NCBI GenBank assembly: GCA_012845835.1
Contig: JABAKD010000013.1
Span: forward strand, 14,097,665 to 14,161,664
From: Undaria pinnatifida
Lineage: Eukaryota; Sar; Phaeophyceae; Laminariales; Alariaceae
Direction of reading: 5' to 3'
DNA length: 64,000 nt
The translations under genes were made by a program, and so were the position numbers. How positions within the stretch are numbered: the first letter of the stretch is position 1; each line of letters starts with the position of its first letter. Of the stretch, positions 30,510-42,400 are shown piece by piece. Under the pieces are notes generated by a model. That model did no database searches, had not been told where the DNA came from, and was given only the letters and a program-made list of their open reading frames with translations.

Positions 30510-31048
30510 TCATAGGTATGTCTCATAGATCAATGTTGGGAATGAAAACGTATCTGCACGGCCGAATGGACTACGCGAAAAAGCTGAAACCGCGATTTAG
30601 TGTAGGGCACCTAGATCTACCAGGAAGAAGAAAGATAGTCGCGAGGAGAAGGACGTGGATACAACTATGTGCCCGTGTGGCGCCAAAATAGAGAGCAGGA
30701 CTCACATAGTAGTAATATGTGAAATGTACAAGGAGGAACGGAATGCGTTAGAGGAGGAGATGAGGAACTAGACTTATTGTATGTGACATGGAAGAGTTCG
30801 GTAGACTAGATAGAGAGTAGCGCGAAAACGTTCGCTATCCTAGGAGATAGACGGTGGCCGAAGACGGCGAAACAAAACGAGGGTAGGATAAGCAAACAGT
30901 TTTTATGTAGTGTCGTCTATGGAAGGAGCGTTATGAGCGCCCAAATGTTGGAGGTGTCTCTTCTAACTAAGAGCAGAAACGGTGCTCCGTCTCGAAAGAA
31001 AGGGATGCGTGGTCAGTGGTAAAATGACTAACGCAAGCAACAAATGAG
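30510..31048 (+). pseudogene. LINE ORF2 C-terminal fragment, decayed
   Basis: Frames across this stretch read GMKTYLHGRMDYAKKLKPRF, then CPCGAKIESRTHIVVICEMY (a C-x-C..H..C zinc-knuckle pattern typical of LINE C-termini), then DMEEFGRLDRE-like sequence and ...GKMTNASNK before a TGA near 31048. At least three frame changes and several stops are present. No RT domain is attached. Confidence 0.55.
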
Positions 31049-34000
31049 TACTCCCCCACTCCCGCCCCCTCTCCCCCTCGGGTACTGACTGCCATTGTTG
31101 TAGCTCTCAGCGCCTGTGGCATTTGCCGCTAACATCTGCCACATGGCCCTGTGTATAGTTCAGTTATCTCTTTCCTAATACTTTTTGGCTTTTATTTTTT
31201 CGCCCCCGCGCGCTTGCCCTCGCCGCTATTATTGTTATAGCGATCAGCGTTTGTGGCATTTAGCTCTTCTTCTAACATCAACACGACGCCCCCCCGTTTA
31301 TTTGCTCGTAACTTGCTCGTAATTCACGTATAAAGGGACAACCTGTAGATGCTGATGGGGGCATATTCGGGTATGTAACAGTTATCGCAGGATAGGGTAA
31401 ATCATACTATCACCATTGAGGTGCTTATTCCAGGAAACTAACTGTCGCGGAGGCGTTGTATGGCGTCGGTCTTTATCACCGTCGTTGCATCGTCATGGCT
31501 AACGCTTCGCTGATGGAAACCACTTTTTATTCATCTACTTCATTCAGTTAAAGCTGATTGTTTGCGTCAGCGATCCATCGAACATTGCGTTAAGGATCCA
31601 TGGAACATTTCATCGAACATTTTGAACAAACTTGACATCAATGCTTGCCCTCCAATGTATTACCGTCGTATTGCATTACCGCCGAAAAATACCATGTTTA
31701 GGTTTTACCACTACTTCCGTCAAAATCGCCACCGTCACCGTCAAAAAAGGAATAAACCGCCTATCGCCAAAAAATACCGCTATACCTGGTATGGCAACAC
31801 CGCCCCACCTGTGTCCACCTCAACAGCCGTTTACGAGGACTGTCCTGAATTTTTGCCTCAAAGTTCGAAAAACGGCGTGAGGGTTCCAACTAAAAAGAAA
31901 AGATGATATTTGCCAGCCCAGCGCGAAGACAGAAATTCAAATTCGACGGTGATCGAAGAGGGCTACTAATAATAATATGGTACTTTACAGGGTTGTCACC
32001 AACCTCCCCAAGCAGCGCACGCAGCCCAAAACAATCTCCGAAATGACTTTGAGTCGTACACGAAAACTCTTCTTCATGCAGTACAGGCAGCCGCACCACA
32101 TCCGCCAAGTCCCAATCCAAAGCACGATTGGTGCGAGTCCACGGGAGCATTTCACGCGCCTTTGATAAGGCATGGTCAACCATGGTCAACCACGGGCCAT
32201 GCCTATGACTCAGCAATGTATGTGTCGACGATGGGATCATGCCATGGTCAAACCGCGTCCATGTCAACAGCCCTTTCACGTGTATGCGCTAAATATGCGA
32301 CCTGTACGAAGCCGCTGCTGATGACACCACAACTGCTCAGCAACCGCAGCCAAAACGTTGGTGGGCGTCATGAAGCGATATACCTGGTAGATGGTACTGT
32401 TGACGTTTCTTGACGATATGGCAACACTGTTAAGTATCACAAATTATACCTATATCAACAACCGACCCACAACAACCGCATGCGCAAGCAATACAAGACT
32501 GCTGAACAAGCAGCAGCTGTATTTTGTTTTCCAACGCCTAGCCGCTCAGCGGGTGGAGCGTGCGTGCTATTTTAGTATGCTTGAGACGCATGCTACGATA
32601 GAAGTAGCAGTTTTCGTGTGAAAAAAATGGTTTTCTGAATGACGGGGCTCTTTAACCTACTAATAATACAATCGTCGGAAAAAAAAATGATAAGATATTT
32701 TTTTGTACGGTTCATGTTTTGTACCTAGCTAGGCTATACTATGGGATTGTTCATCCGGTAGCACTTTTATGTTTCTCTTGTGAGTCAGTTTTTGGGAGAG
32801 GTCTTAAGCTCTCAAATTGACGAGTAGTGTTGGAAAAAAAAGTGGCGGCACCTCTATTATATGATACGTAGCACGCGTCTTCACCGGCATTTGACGGTGG
32901 ATGCTGAAACGAGAAAAGGTACATACGTTCGCCACGTCGTCGACTTGGTACACGTAGCCGTTCCGGACACACGCAGCTCCAGGCTATCCTTTAAAACCTT
33001 TGCTTTTTCGTTCGTCGGTGATTATCGCTGCCTAAACCGTTTCGAATACTCACCATGCGCGAACGACCCCGTGCTTTCCTAGCTTGGCAATTGCCTCCTC
33101 TCGTGCAAGGAACCCGTTTCGGCACACCCATTAAACACTATTGCGAGGCCACTGATTGTTTATGTTACGAGAGTTTAGACCTATTCTCTACCGCGCACAA
33201 CGCACAATTTCAAATACGCCCCGCGTTTACGATGAACATTTGCCGCGGCGTGATGCCCCGGTCGTGTCCTAAGACCATCTACCTCTCAAGAATCTCTACG
33301 GGCGTTTAAGTGATTGTACCAGGTACGATGATAGCCCCCTCCAAGAAACCAGCGATTGATTGTCGTCTTTAACGAACGTTTCATGGCTGCTCGACACGAG
33401 GAAGGATTATATGAAAAAAAAATCCTCATCATGTATTTTCTTGTTTGTTGGCCCCAAAGAATATCGAACAGTGACATCGGGGTGGCAAGGGCGACCGTAT
33501 ATCAGGAGATAAGGCCGGAAGCTGGTTTCAAAACCGGCCATTCCGTTAAAGCAAAGTCGGGGGCGGTATCCCGTATAACGACTCGTTTGGTGAAACGAAC
33601 AAGTCGCAACCGAAAATAGCTTCAAACCGTTTTGTGCGGGTGCTGTATGAGCCAAACATTCAAAACACTTACCCACTTGTTCGAACCAAAATTTCGCCGC
33701 TCTCTTCAGCGAAAGAGTGCGGGCGGGCGTGTGTGGCATTAAATATCAATATATAAACCCAAATGATTTTTCTCTTACAACATCCCTACGTTCCATAAAT
33801 CGGCTTCACCGTGACGAAGATACGCCCGGCTCATTTTGTGCGGGCCCATTTAGTCGCAAGCTCCCGTAAGGCGACCTGAATGAAACAAAAGGAGCGGTCC
33901 CGTGCTCGAACCTTCCGTTCTTTCGCGAGTGCCGCGAAGATCTAAGCAGCCTCTTCCCCTGCCTACATTACATATTTGATAAGCAATACGTCGCCGTTCG

Positions 34001-34574
34001 ACCCCCTGCGCTGATAACGTTTGATACGCTTAGACCAGTTCCCAAACGGGCGAAAGGCCACCAACGCGGGATGACACGCCCGCATAAATCGATCGATCTC
34101 TGAAGAACACCTCCAAAATATCATGAAACATCCTTGCCCGAAATGAAGAATACATTTGATACGGTAGTGTAAGGCATGACCACTTGTACTCAATCAGGCC
34201 CTCCCGCTTTTACTCGTACGTGTGTCCTGCCTCGCACTACCGTACGTAAGTGACACTGCGAGGTATTACATGAATCACACGGTGATGGGCACATCATATA
34301 GGCCTTACGCTTTTAGTTATTTTGTTTTTCTTATCCCTTCAATTTCTTTCCTTTTCTCCCTCCCTGGTGCGGTAGATGTAACTCGGGTCCAGGGTCACTA
34401 ATCAGGCTCTTCTCCCCCTTCCCACTACTGTACGAGCCATGAGTTTTTCGCGAAAATACTCCACCCCTTTCTTTCCTCGTCGATTCGCATCAGACTGTGC
34501 CTACCCACGCTGCTTGCCGCTCTCAGGAGTTGATTCCTTTGAGTTGATTCCCCTAAAACGCTCGAAAGTCCGAC
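31049..34574. other. Unassigned region
   Basis: No gene family was recognised. Short frames (31562-31906, 33055-33309, 33407-33739) have no motifs I know. A palindromic word around CATGGTCAACCATGGTCAAC (32172-32192) is the only local structure noted. The region has few of the dispersed repeats found on either side, so a real gene with short exons cannot be excluded. Confidence 0.35.
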
Positions 34575-34655
34575 CCACGTGGAATTCGAACCCCAGAACC
34601 AACTATTGCAATAATGGCAGTTGAGGTCAATCACGCTCCCGCCGGGGTGACCCAC
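34575..34655 (-). other. tRNA-like remnant
   Basis: On the minus strand GGGGTTCGAATTCC (box-B-like) follows a 50-bp segment with an AACTGCC..AGTT stem. The T and acceptor stems do not pair well. It could be a dead tRNA or an old SINE head. Confidence 0.25.
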
Positions 34656-34904
34656 TCGCTTTGGGATTAAATTGCTACACCTAGAACAACCTTTTTTTTT
34701 ACCTTGTTCTGTCAGTCAGGGTTTGACCACGTCGTCCAGAAGATGCCCCGAGTGCTGTACTAGTTCGTGCTAACACTGAACATCCTTCCTTGTCCGCAAT
34801 GAACATCCTTCCTTGTTAGCCGAAGTGCTACTAATACTATTGAAGCACCTATCAGTCGACGCCTGAGTAAACTGCCTTTTCCGCGGTACTGGGTCTCCCG
34901 CACT

Positions 34905-35333
34905 GTCTTTTTTTTTCTTCTTTTATCCTCCGGCGGATGGGGGAAAATAAATCTTTAGCTCACCACACTTCCACGCATTTTCATACGCGTCGCGTGTCGA
35001 TTTAACTCAGTTGCTTTCGCAGCCCAACGCTAGCTGGCGCACCCTTCGGGTCCCATTGTAGGTATAGCGTAAGCTGTCCCTATCAGTGGTCTTCGTTACA
35101 ACCCCGGCAGCGCAAGCTGTCGTTGTATACGGATGCGTGTGTATGTCGACCCGGCCTGTCCCCTGAGGGTCGGTTTCGGTAGAGATAGCCACCCGGAATG
35201 TCATCTTTCCGGGTAGCGTGGAACTTGCGTAAGCTCACCCACTAACAAAACCCCTGGCCATGGGAGATGGCCTTCCGCCGGACTTGGTCCAGTTACGGTC
35301 CACCCTACCCATTCGGGCGTTGGTCCTCGTTAA
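34905..35333 (-). mobile_element. Family B, full-length copy 2
   Basis: T-rich run, then TCCTCCGGCGGATGGGGGAA, and colinear with 90-517 to the same edge GGTCCTC. It retains the last 65 codons of the B frame (35007-35204, ending QLALGCESN), but a small deletion at about 35225 breaks the upstream part. Confidence 0.75.
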
Positions 35334-35417
35334 AAAGTGTTCAGTTTTGCTCAGTTGTAGTTGTTCAGGTCAAACCCGTGCGATGGAGTGGTCTCAGCCG
35401 ACTTTGTTGCGAATAAT

Positions 35418-35610
35418 ATATTATAAAAAATGAAAATACACCCCAGCTGTGAGATCGAAGATTTCGTCGAAACTCATCTCTGCAAGCTGTGTGTGATACT
35501 CCGATCGCACGTATTACGAGTTGTGTGTCCTTATTAAGGATATAGGTCGGCGACTCCCCTTACAACTACAGTGTAGCTATCAGGGTCAACAGGGTGATGT
35601 TAGTTATATT
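35418..35610 (-). mobile_element. Family E fragment
   Basis: ATTATAAAAAATGAAAATAC at 35419 through GTGTAGCTATCAGGGTCAAC to GGTGATGTTAG, very close to 17125-17353. Confidence 0.65.
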
Positions 35611-36300
35611 ATACTTAGTAATAAATATCGTGTTTTCTGGGTCTGCGGCGTGTATGTGCTGGTAGGTGTCGCACGCTCACGGAGACCTGATCGAATTTAA
35701 GACTATGATGAAGAAACCCGGGCTGTGTTTCATTTCAGCAACATTTTTGAAGGAGACACAAACACTCTCCGCACGGCAAAAGTACCCACCCTCCTCTCCT
35801 GCAGATGCATAGATGCATACCACTCCATTGCGCTGTTGAAGAAAGCCACAACGTGAGAGTGGTGCGATTTGGTTTCGTCGCCGTAGCAGCACGAAGAACG
35901 ATAAAGAGCTGGCAGTCTACTGCCATGGTGAACCTCGAACCTGCTGCGACAATAGCAAATGAGTCTTCCGCTATGAAATGGTTTCTGTAGCTTATCCTGA
36001 TGTTGTGTCAACAGGATCATTCAAACTTAACAGGTGCCTGATAAACGTTTTTTAAATATAATCATTCTAACGTCAGCTGTGAGTTCGACAAATCTAGGGC
36101 CGATACTCGTATTTGCAGGTTGCAATATTAAACATTCGCAGTGTGCAGCAATAAAACCAGTAAAATCTTATCAATAGTAATAATGGTGGTAAGCCTGCAC
36201 TTCACCATGATGATGACATCAACGCGTTTGTTGTTCGGATGCTCTTTTATTTTGCAGGATAGCTCAAAGGGTGCACGCGTAAACGCCACAAATCAACAGC
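35611..36300. promoter_or_regulatory. Upstream region of the OvoA-C-like gene
   Basis: No gene was recognised on either strand. A diverged E-like word (CAGCTGTGAGTTCGACAAAT) lies at 36074. A TAA in frame with the proposed start is at 36279-36281. An AG at 36298-36299 immediately before the ATG means a splice acceptor here cannot be excluded. No promoter motif can be supported. Confidence 0.3.
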
Positions 36301-36416
36301 ATGTCCTCGGAAAGCAACGCCTTCGTTGGAGCTGCGAAAAGTACTGCAGCGAGAGGGTGCTTCATATACGAGGGAGACCGGGCCGTGAACGAATACCTGC
36401 AGTTCCATTTCGGAAG
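36301..36416 (+). CDS. Exon 1 of OvoA-C-like methyltransferase
   Basis: Codes for 38 residues beginning MSSESNAFVGAAKS and ending YLQFHFG, plus two bases of an Arg codon (AG|GTGACG donor, phase 2). The YEGDRAVNEYLQFHFG block matches the start of the OvoA methyltransferase domain, so the family's N-terminal boundary lies inside this exon. Confidence 0.75.
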
Positions 36417-39400
36417 GTGACGCTGGTCGATCGTCTGAACGAGTACGCCAGACCTCTACAACACCCGCCGTACACAAGAATAGCAGCATCGTCACCCTTC
36501 TTTTGTGTGACACAACTTGGTCGGTCCGTTCGTTCCTCAAGCATGTATGCTTTTTAACCCTTTTAGAGCCCCAAAATCACCCCTATACTAACTCCAAAGT
36601 GACTATGTCCCCAAAAGGACTTCCAGTTGGAAAAGCGTTAAGCGGAGCCACCTGCACTATCTGCACTTTTGGTAGAAGCTCATGAAAGCTTCCATGGAAG
36701 CGATGGAAGCTTCCATGTAAGCATAGAAGCTTCAGCATGGAAGCTTCCATGGAAGCTTTCACACTTGCATGCCGTGGAAGCTTCCACGGAAACTTCTGTG
36801 GAAGCTTCCACAGAAACTTCCGTGGAAGTAACTTCCACGGAAGTTTTTCGTGGGAGCTAGAGAATTTACTTCCACGGAAGCTTCCATGAAAGCTTCCATG
36901 GAAGCTGCCACGAAAGTTACATTCACGGAAGCTTTCGTGGAAGTAAATTGCTTTCACGGAAGCTTTCGTGGAATAACAATAGCTCCCACGGAAGCTTTCA
37001 TGGACGTAAATTTGCTTCTACCGAAGCTTCCAGACTGGAGTAAATTTGCTTCCACGAAAGTTTTCACGAAACCTTTCACGGAACCTAGCCTTAACCCTTA
37101 ACCCTAACCCTTCGTTGTAGCTTTCGTGGAAGCTTTTTACCGAAGCTTTCTACCGAAGCTTTCAAACTGGAGTAAAATTGCTTCCACGAACGGTTTCATA
37201 GAAGCTTTCACGGAAGCTTTCACGGAAGCTATCGTGGAAGTAAATTGCTTTAATCGAAGCTTTCGCGGAAGTAACTATACTTCCACGGAAGCTTTCACGG
37301 AAGCTTTCACGAAACCTAACCCTAACCCCTATTCCTTCGTGGAAGCTTTCGTGGAAGCTTTCGTGGAAGTTACTTCCATGGAGGCTTTGGTGGAAGCTTT
37401 CGTGAAAGTTGTTTCCATGGGAGCTTTCGTGGAAATTACTTCCATGGGAGCTTTCGTGGAAGTTACTTCCATGGAAGCTTCCGTGGAAGCTTTCGTGGAA
37501 TCTCCCGTGGAAGTGCTACCGTGGAATCTTCCACTACTTCTATAGAAGCTTCCGTGGAAGCTTTCGTGGAAGCTACTTCCATGGAAGCTTTCGCGAAAGT
37601 TTCCGTGGAAGCTTGCGGGGTTGTTTTTGCGGTGAAGCTTCCATATCTTCCATGATAGCTTCCACGGAAGCTTTCATGAGCTACGCAAAACGGGCCACCT
37701 TCACTATCTGCATTTTTGGTGGAAGCTCGTGAAAGCTTTCATGGCGCTTCCGTGAAGGTCGTGGAAGCTTCCATGGAAGCGATGGAAGCTTCCATGGAAG
37801 CGATGGAAGCTTCCACGGAAGCAACTGCCACGGAAGCTTCCACATGAAAGCTTCCACGGAAGTTTCTATGGAAGAAACTCCCACGGAAGCTTCCACGAAA
37901 TCCTCCACGGAATCAACTTCCACGAAAGATTCCACGGGAGCAACTTCCACGGAGGCTTCCGTGAAAGCTTCTACGGAAGCAACCTAACGCTAACCCTAAC
38001 CCTAAGCTTCCATGGAAGTTACTTCCATGGAAGCTTTCATGACTTCCACGAAAGCTTCCTTTACTTCCATGGAAGCTTTCGTGGAAGCTTTCGTGGAAGC
38101 TCCCGTGGAATCTACCTCCACGGAAGCTTTCATATCTTCTATATCTTTCACGGAAGCTTCCACGGAAGCTTGCGGAAGCTCCCATGAAAGCTTCCGTGGA
38201 AGTTACTTCCATGGAAGCTTTCGTGGAAGCTTTCGTGGAAACTCCCGTGGAAGTTACTTCCGTCAAAGCTTTCATATCTTCCATATCTTCCATGGAATCT
38301 TTCATGAAAGCGGTGAAAGCTTCCACGGAAGCTTTCATGAGCTTCCACGCAAAATACAAGTAGTGCCGGAGACCGCTCAAAAATCAAGTTGTGCAGGACA
38401 CCGTTGCAGCGAGGCAATGGTGCCCCTGGGATCTATTCGAGGGTTTACTACTGGTGTGTATGCATGAATGATTTTCCTCGAATCGTAACCTGCAACCGAC
38501 ATAGAGACCGTCACCACCTACGATGTGCGCGTTGGTATCACGCTGGTTCTCGATTTATTATTTATGTGGGTCCGTCTGCCGAGCTGGGTGTAGTCGCAGG
38601 CTCCTCAAAGCTCAGGGGTAAATATGTGGCGGTGCGTGTTTCTCGCTTAACCGCGAAAAAATACATGTCTACTTCGGTTACCTGGTAGCAGTACGTTTTA
38701 CAGTTCGAGCTAAAAGCATGCATGCTTGCATGTTAGTAACGAGTCCGAGAATATCGCAGAATGCCCTTAGACGTTTCAGGGCGATTTGCAGGAGAGCGGG
38801 CTACGGAAGCGATCCGTGTCGTACTTACTCGAGCAGTGCTGTTCATGGGTGTACAGTTAATGTAGCTGCAGGCAAGATCGCCCACATGATTGTAGCCGTT
38901 TCCGTTCAGAAACATGAGAATGCCCCCCCCCCAGCTTCTAGGCGTCATAACTATTGAAACTGGGCCAGTGTAGAGTGTGTGACCTCGGCAGAGGTGTACC
39001 TCTTTATGCTCGGAATAACCTTTGAACCGACCGTGGATCCACACGAGCAAGAGGAGAAGGTCAAGTTTATTAGCTTTCCTTGTAGGCAATTCGGGCGGTC
39101 GCCCAACACAATCAGGTGCCGAGTCCCAAACCAAACGCAATATCGACCGTGTTGCACAGCAGTAGAATCTTGGCGCCCGCCTGTTGATTCCGGTACACAT
39201 ACACATGTAATGTACGAAGCAATATTAAGAGTACAGGATACTTGTACATGATAGTCCGAAAGCGGTCACTAACAACGAAAGACTAACTTCCATTCGAGAG
39301 CGTCAGAAATCCTTACGCGGATACGCCGCCGTAACTATGAAACAAAATAAACCGCCTACCATACATACGACAGAGAAGTATACTGGAAACTACAGTAACA

Positions 39401-42400
39401 AATTTATAAAGCAGATGTGATGTTAGACGTAGCTCGAAATTCCCCACCTAAAGTAAAAATACCAACACTTTTACCATTATAGTGAACAAAAAATAGGACC
39501 CCTCCCAATAAAAACCTCACCCATATAGTATATTACAAGTACCAACAACGCAGCTTGCAAATATGAATATTCACCTGAAAATCGTCGAACTCACGTCTGA
39601 CGTCCTTGAAATATTTTTTATAAAATATGTAGACTATAGTCTATAGTCTACTCGTATAGTCTATATATGTGTTTGCCTTTTAACAGAACAATATGACCCC
39701 TCCCATTATGAAAAAAACTCACCCACATAGTATATAACGAGTACCAACAACGCAGCTTGCAAAGATGAGTATTAACCTGAAGTTCGTCGAACTCACGGCT
39801 GACGTCCTTGAAATATGTTTATAAATAAATGTAAAGCAGACCTTTTTCTTAGCTGGAATCCCAGGCAGGGGCAGCATTCTTGCGTATCCTCCGTGCCGCC
39901 CTCTTCTACACGCACCTTGCGTCACTGCATGCCACTGATATGTAATAAGAATGCCATGCGAAACCTTAACCGCTTCCTTCTTGCCCAGGCCTGAAGAAGT
40001 AATGCCCTTCAAATGTGGCCCAATGGCGGACTTAGAGTTCACGAAGCGCGGGGCCGACCTCTGCATCAAGGCGATGGGGAGCAGCGAGGCAGTGACCGAG
40101 GGGCCGGCCAACGGACGTACCAAGGTACAGGCCAACAAACACTCCGAAGGACCGACCAACGGACAGTTCGAGGGACATGCTAACGGGCATACCGAAGGTC
40201 ACGCCAACGGGCATACCGAGGGACAAACCAATGGACACGCCGAGGGACACGCCAACGGTCATACCGAGGTGTCAAAACCGACGTCAAAGCAGCCCCTCCG
40301 TGCCCTGGATGTCGGGTGCTCTGTTGGAGGGGTCACGTTCGAGCTGACGAAAGGGTTTGAGGAGGTAAGTGACGGGGAGGGGGGGAGGGGGGGATTTTGA
40401 CTTAGTCTGATGGTGACTCAACCGGGTGAACATCTGAGGAAAACCCGCAGCCTGAAGTGGCGCCTACGGTGATTTCACTCGCCTCTTGCGGGTTGTCGCG
40501 TTTGTATCGCCGCGTCCGCGTGGGAGGAGGTCGAGGAGCATCCATATTGTTCGTTGTTGCTCGAGACGGCTGGATTCCTTGAGCGTCTTTTATTGAGTCC
40601 TCGGGTAGGACGAGGCCTCTCCCAAACAGATGGCACAATACCCTTGATAAGAAAGGCCTCTGCTGAAGTATTTTTGGTGTTGGTTAATAAATCACAAGCA
40701 CCTCGTGGCGTAGATATAACCTCTCATATATCGCCGTGGTCCATGCCGCGACATTGCTGTCTCTTTGACCATGATACCGCCCGCAGGTGGTGGGCGTGGA
40801 TTACTCAGCTAGGTTCGTCGAGACTGCCGAAACCATGAGAGTCAAGGGAAGGTACGATGCTGGAAAACCGCGTCGCCTTTCATACACGCTTGATCAGGAG
40901 AGAATCGAACTCATCCTACATCGTGTTATAACTCTCACGACCATCGCCTGTGAGCGTCTCCTAAAGAATCAGTGTACACCCTCCCCGTCTGACGCAGGCT
41001 CTCTTGGGGCTCGGTCTTTATGTCGACACCAAAACTAGCCGTAGAAGCATCAAACAAAACTCAGACTGCGCCTATGTACGCGCTGAGTCGGGCCGGTAGC
41101 CGTGCCTGTCGAGGTCGGAGACGCTCCCAGAAACTAGCACGTCCCCTCGCTTTTTCGATTATTGGTTTGGTTTGTGGAAACTTTGTCGGGAACACGCAGC
41201 GGGCTAATTAGTAAGAAGGGTGAACAACGCGTCGCGCGAAGCGTTCGGTCAACCTCTGCGAACGCCATGCTGTGGTGATGCTGTCCCTCAAGTTACGGAG
41301 TCTGCGCCCGCCCCGATTCGTCCCAGTTTCAATCTGCCCGGACCTTGTTCATTTTTTTGTGGAACACCCCTTACAGGATGGAGTACCAGTGCCTAGAGCA
41401 GGGATCAGCGACTCTGCGTAGGGAGGCGGTTCTTCCCGCCGGTGCGATTCCCTCTCGAGCTCGGTTTGAGCTAGGGGACGCCTGCGCTCTGGACGTGGAG
41501 ACCCTAGGGTCATTTGACGCCGTCATCGCCAGCAACATTCTCTGTCGGTGCGTGGCACAACAACATACATGTGTATAGCCTGAACCCGGTGACATATACC
41601 TGTAGACTACGTACACATGTGCTTGATTACCGCTGGGCCTTTCAACCCCTGCTGCCGCTGCTAACGAACGAACAACTGCACGTAGTAGTAGGCGAACCAA
41701 TTTTAGCGTTATGGAATGAAATTTAACCAAGATGGATATTCGGTTTCGTCTCACAGCCATGTCCGTGGTGTGTCCTCGCTACGCTGTCGGCTGGCGTGAG
41801 TTCGAGCGCCCTTCGTCTTCGGGAGCACGTTTCACACACGATAAGTGGTGGGATCTGTCACATGGGTAATTATGACGAATGCATCCTGCACTTCCTTGAG
41901 TGCACGCTCAGACTCTCCTATAGACGCTGTTGCTGCTAGTGGTGGGGATATTTGCAAGAATGATGATGGTGAGTATGATGGTAATGATGCTGCTGTTGAT
42001 TATAATGATGATGAAGATGAAGACAACAATCTGATAATGATGATGAGCATGATGATGACAAGGACGATCATGCTGTTATGTTCCGGCGTGTTCTTGCCCC
42101 AGGCTCCAGAAACCTCGGGCGTTTCTGGTGGATCTTGCCGCGCTTGTCAAGCCCGGCGGAGTGGCGGTGGTAATATCGCCGTATTCATGGCAAGCCGAGT
42201 ACACCGACCCCTCTGTAAGAATGGTGGCAGCGATGCGGCGGTAGTTAAGTTGGGCTTGTTAGACCGGTTATGATATGCGCGCCGTGATAGACTGCAAGTT
42301 CCTTCGAGTTGACGAATGACAGGGCGAACAGGTCGGGGGGGGCGGGGGGCGGGGCACCTAGCGGTGTGTTGGAACGAGTGGAAAAGGGAGACGTTTCTGG

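Noticed and set aside
34575-34655. tRNA gene
   Set aside because: B-box present, but T-stem and acceptor stem do not pair; kept only as a tRNA-like remnant.
35611-36300. Upstream exons coding the OvoA sulfoxide-synthase domain
   Set aside because: Looked for DinB and FGE-like blocks on the + strand before 36301; none seen. Absence by eye is not proof.
36583-38380. Long open frames on both strands with HGSFHGSF or EAFVEAF repeats
   Set aside because: They are translations of a palindromic DNA repeat inside intron 1. Both strands are open for the same trivial reason.
42215-42244. Methyltransferase ending at the TAG at 42242-42244 without further exons
   Set aside because: A good GTAAGA donor precedes it, and downstream exons 6 and 7 carry the conserved end of the family in the correct phase.
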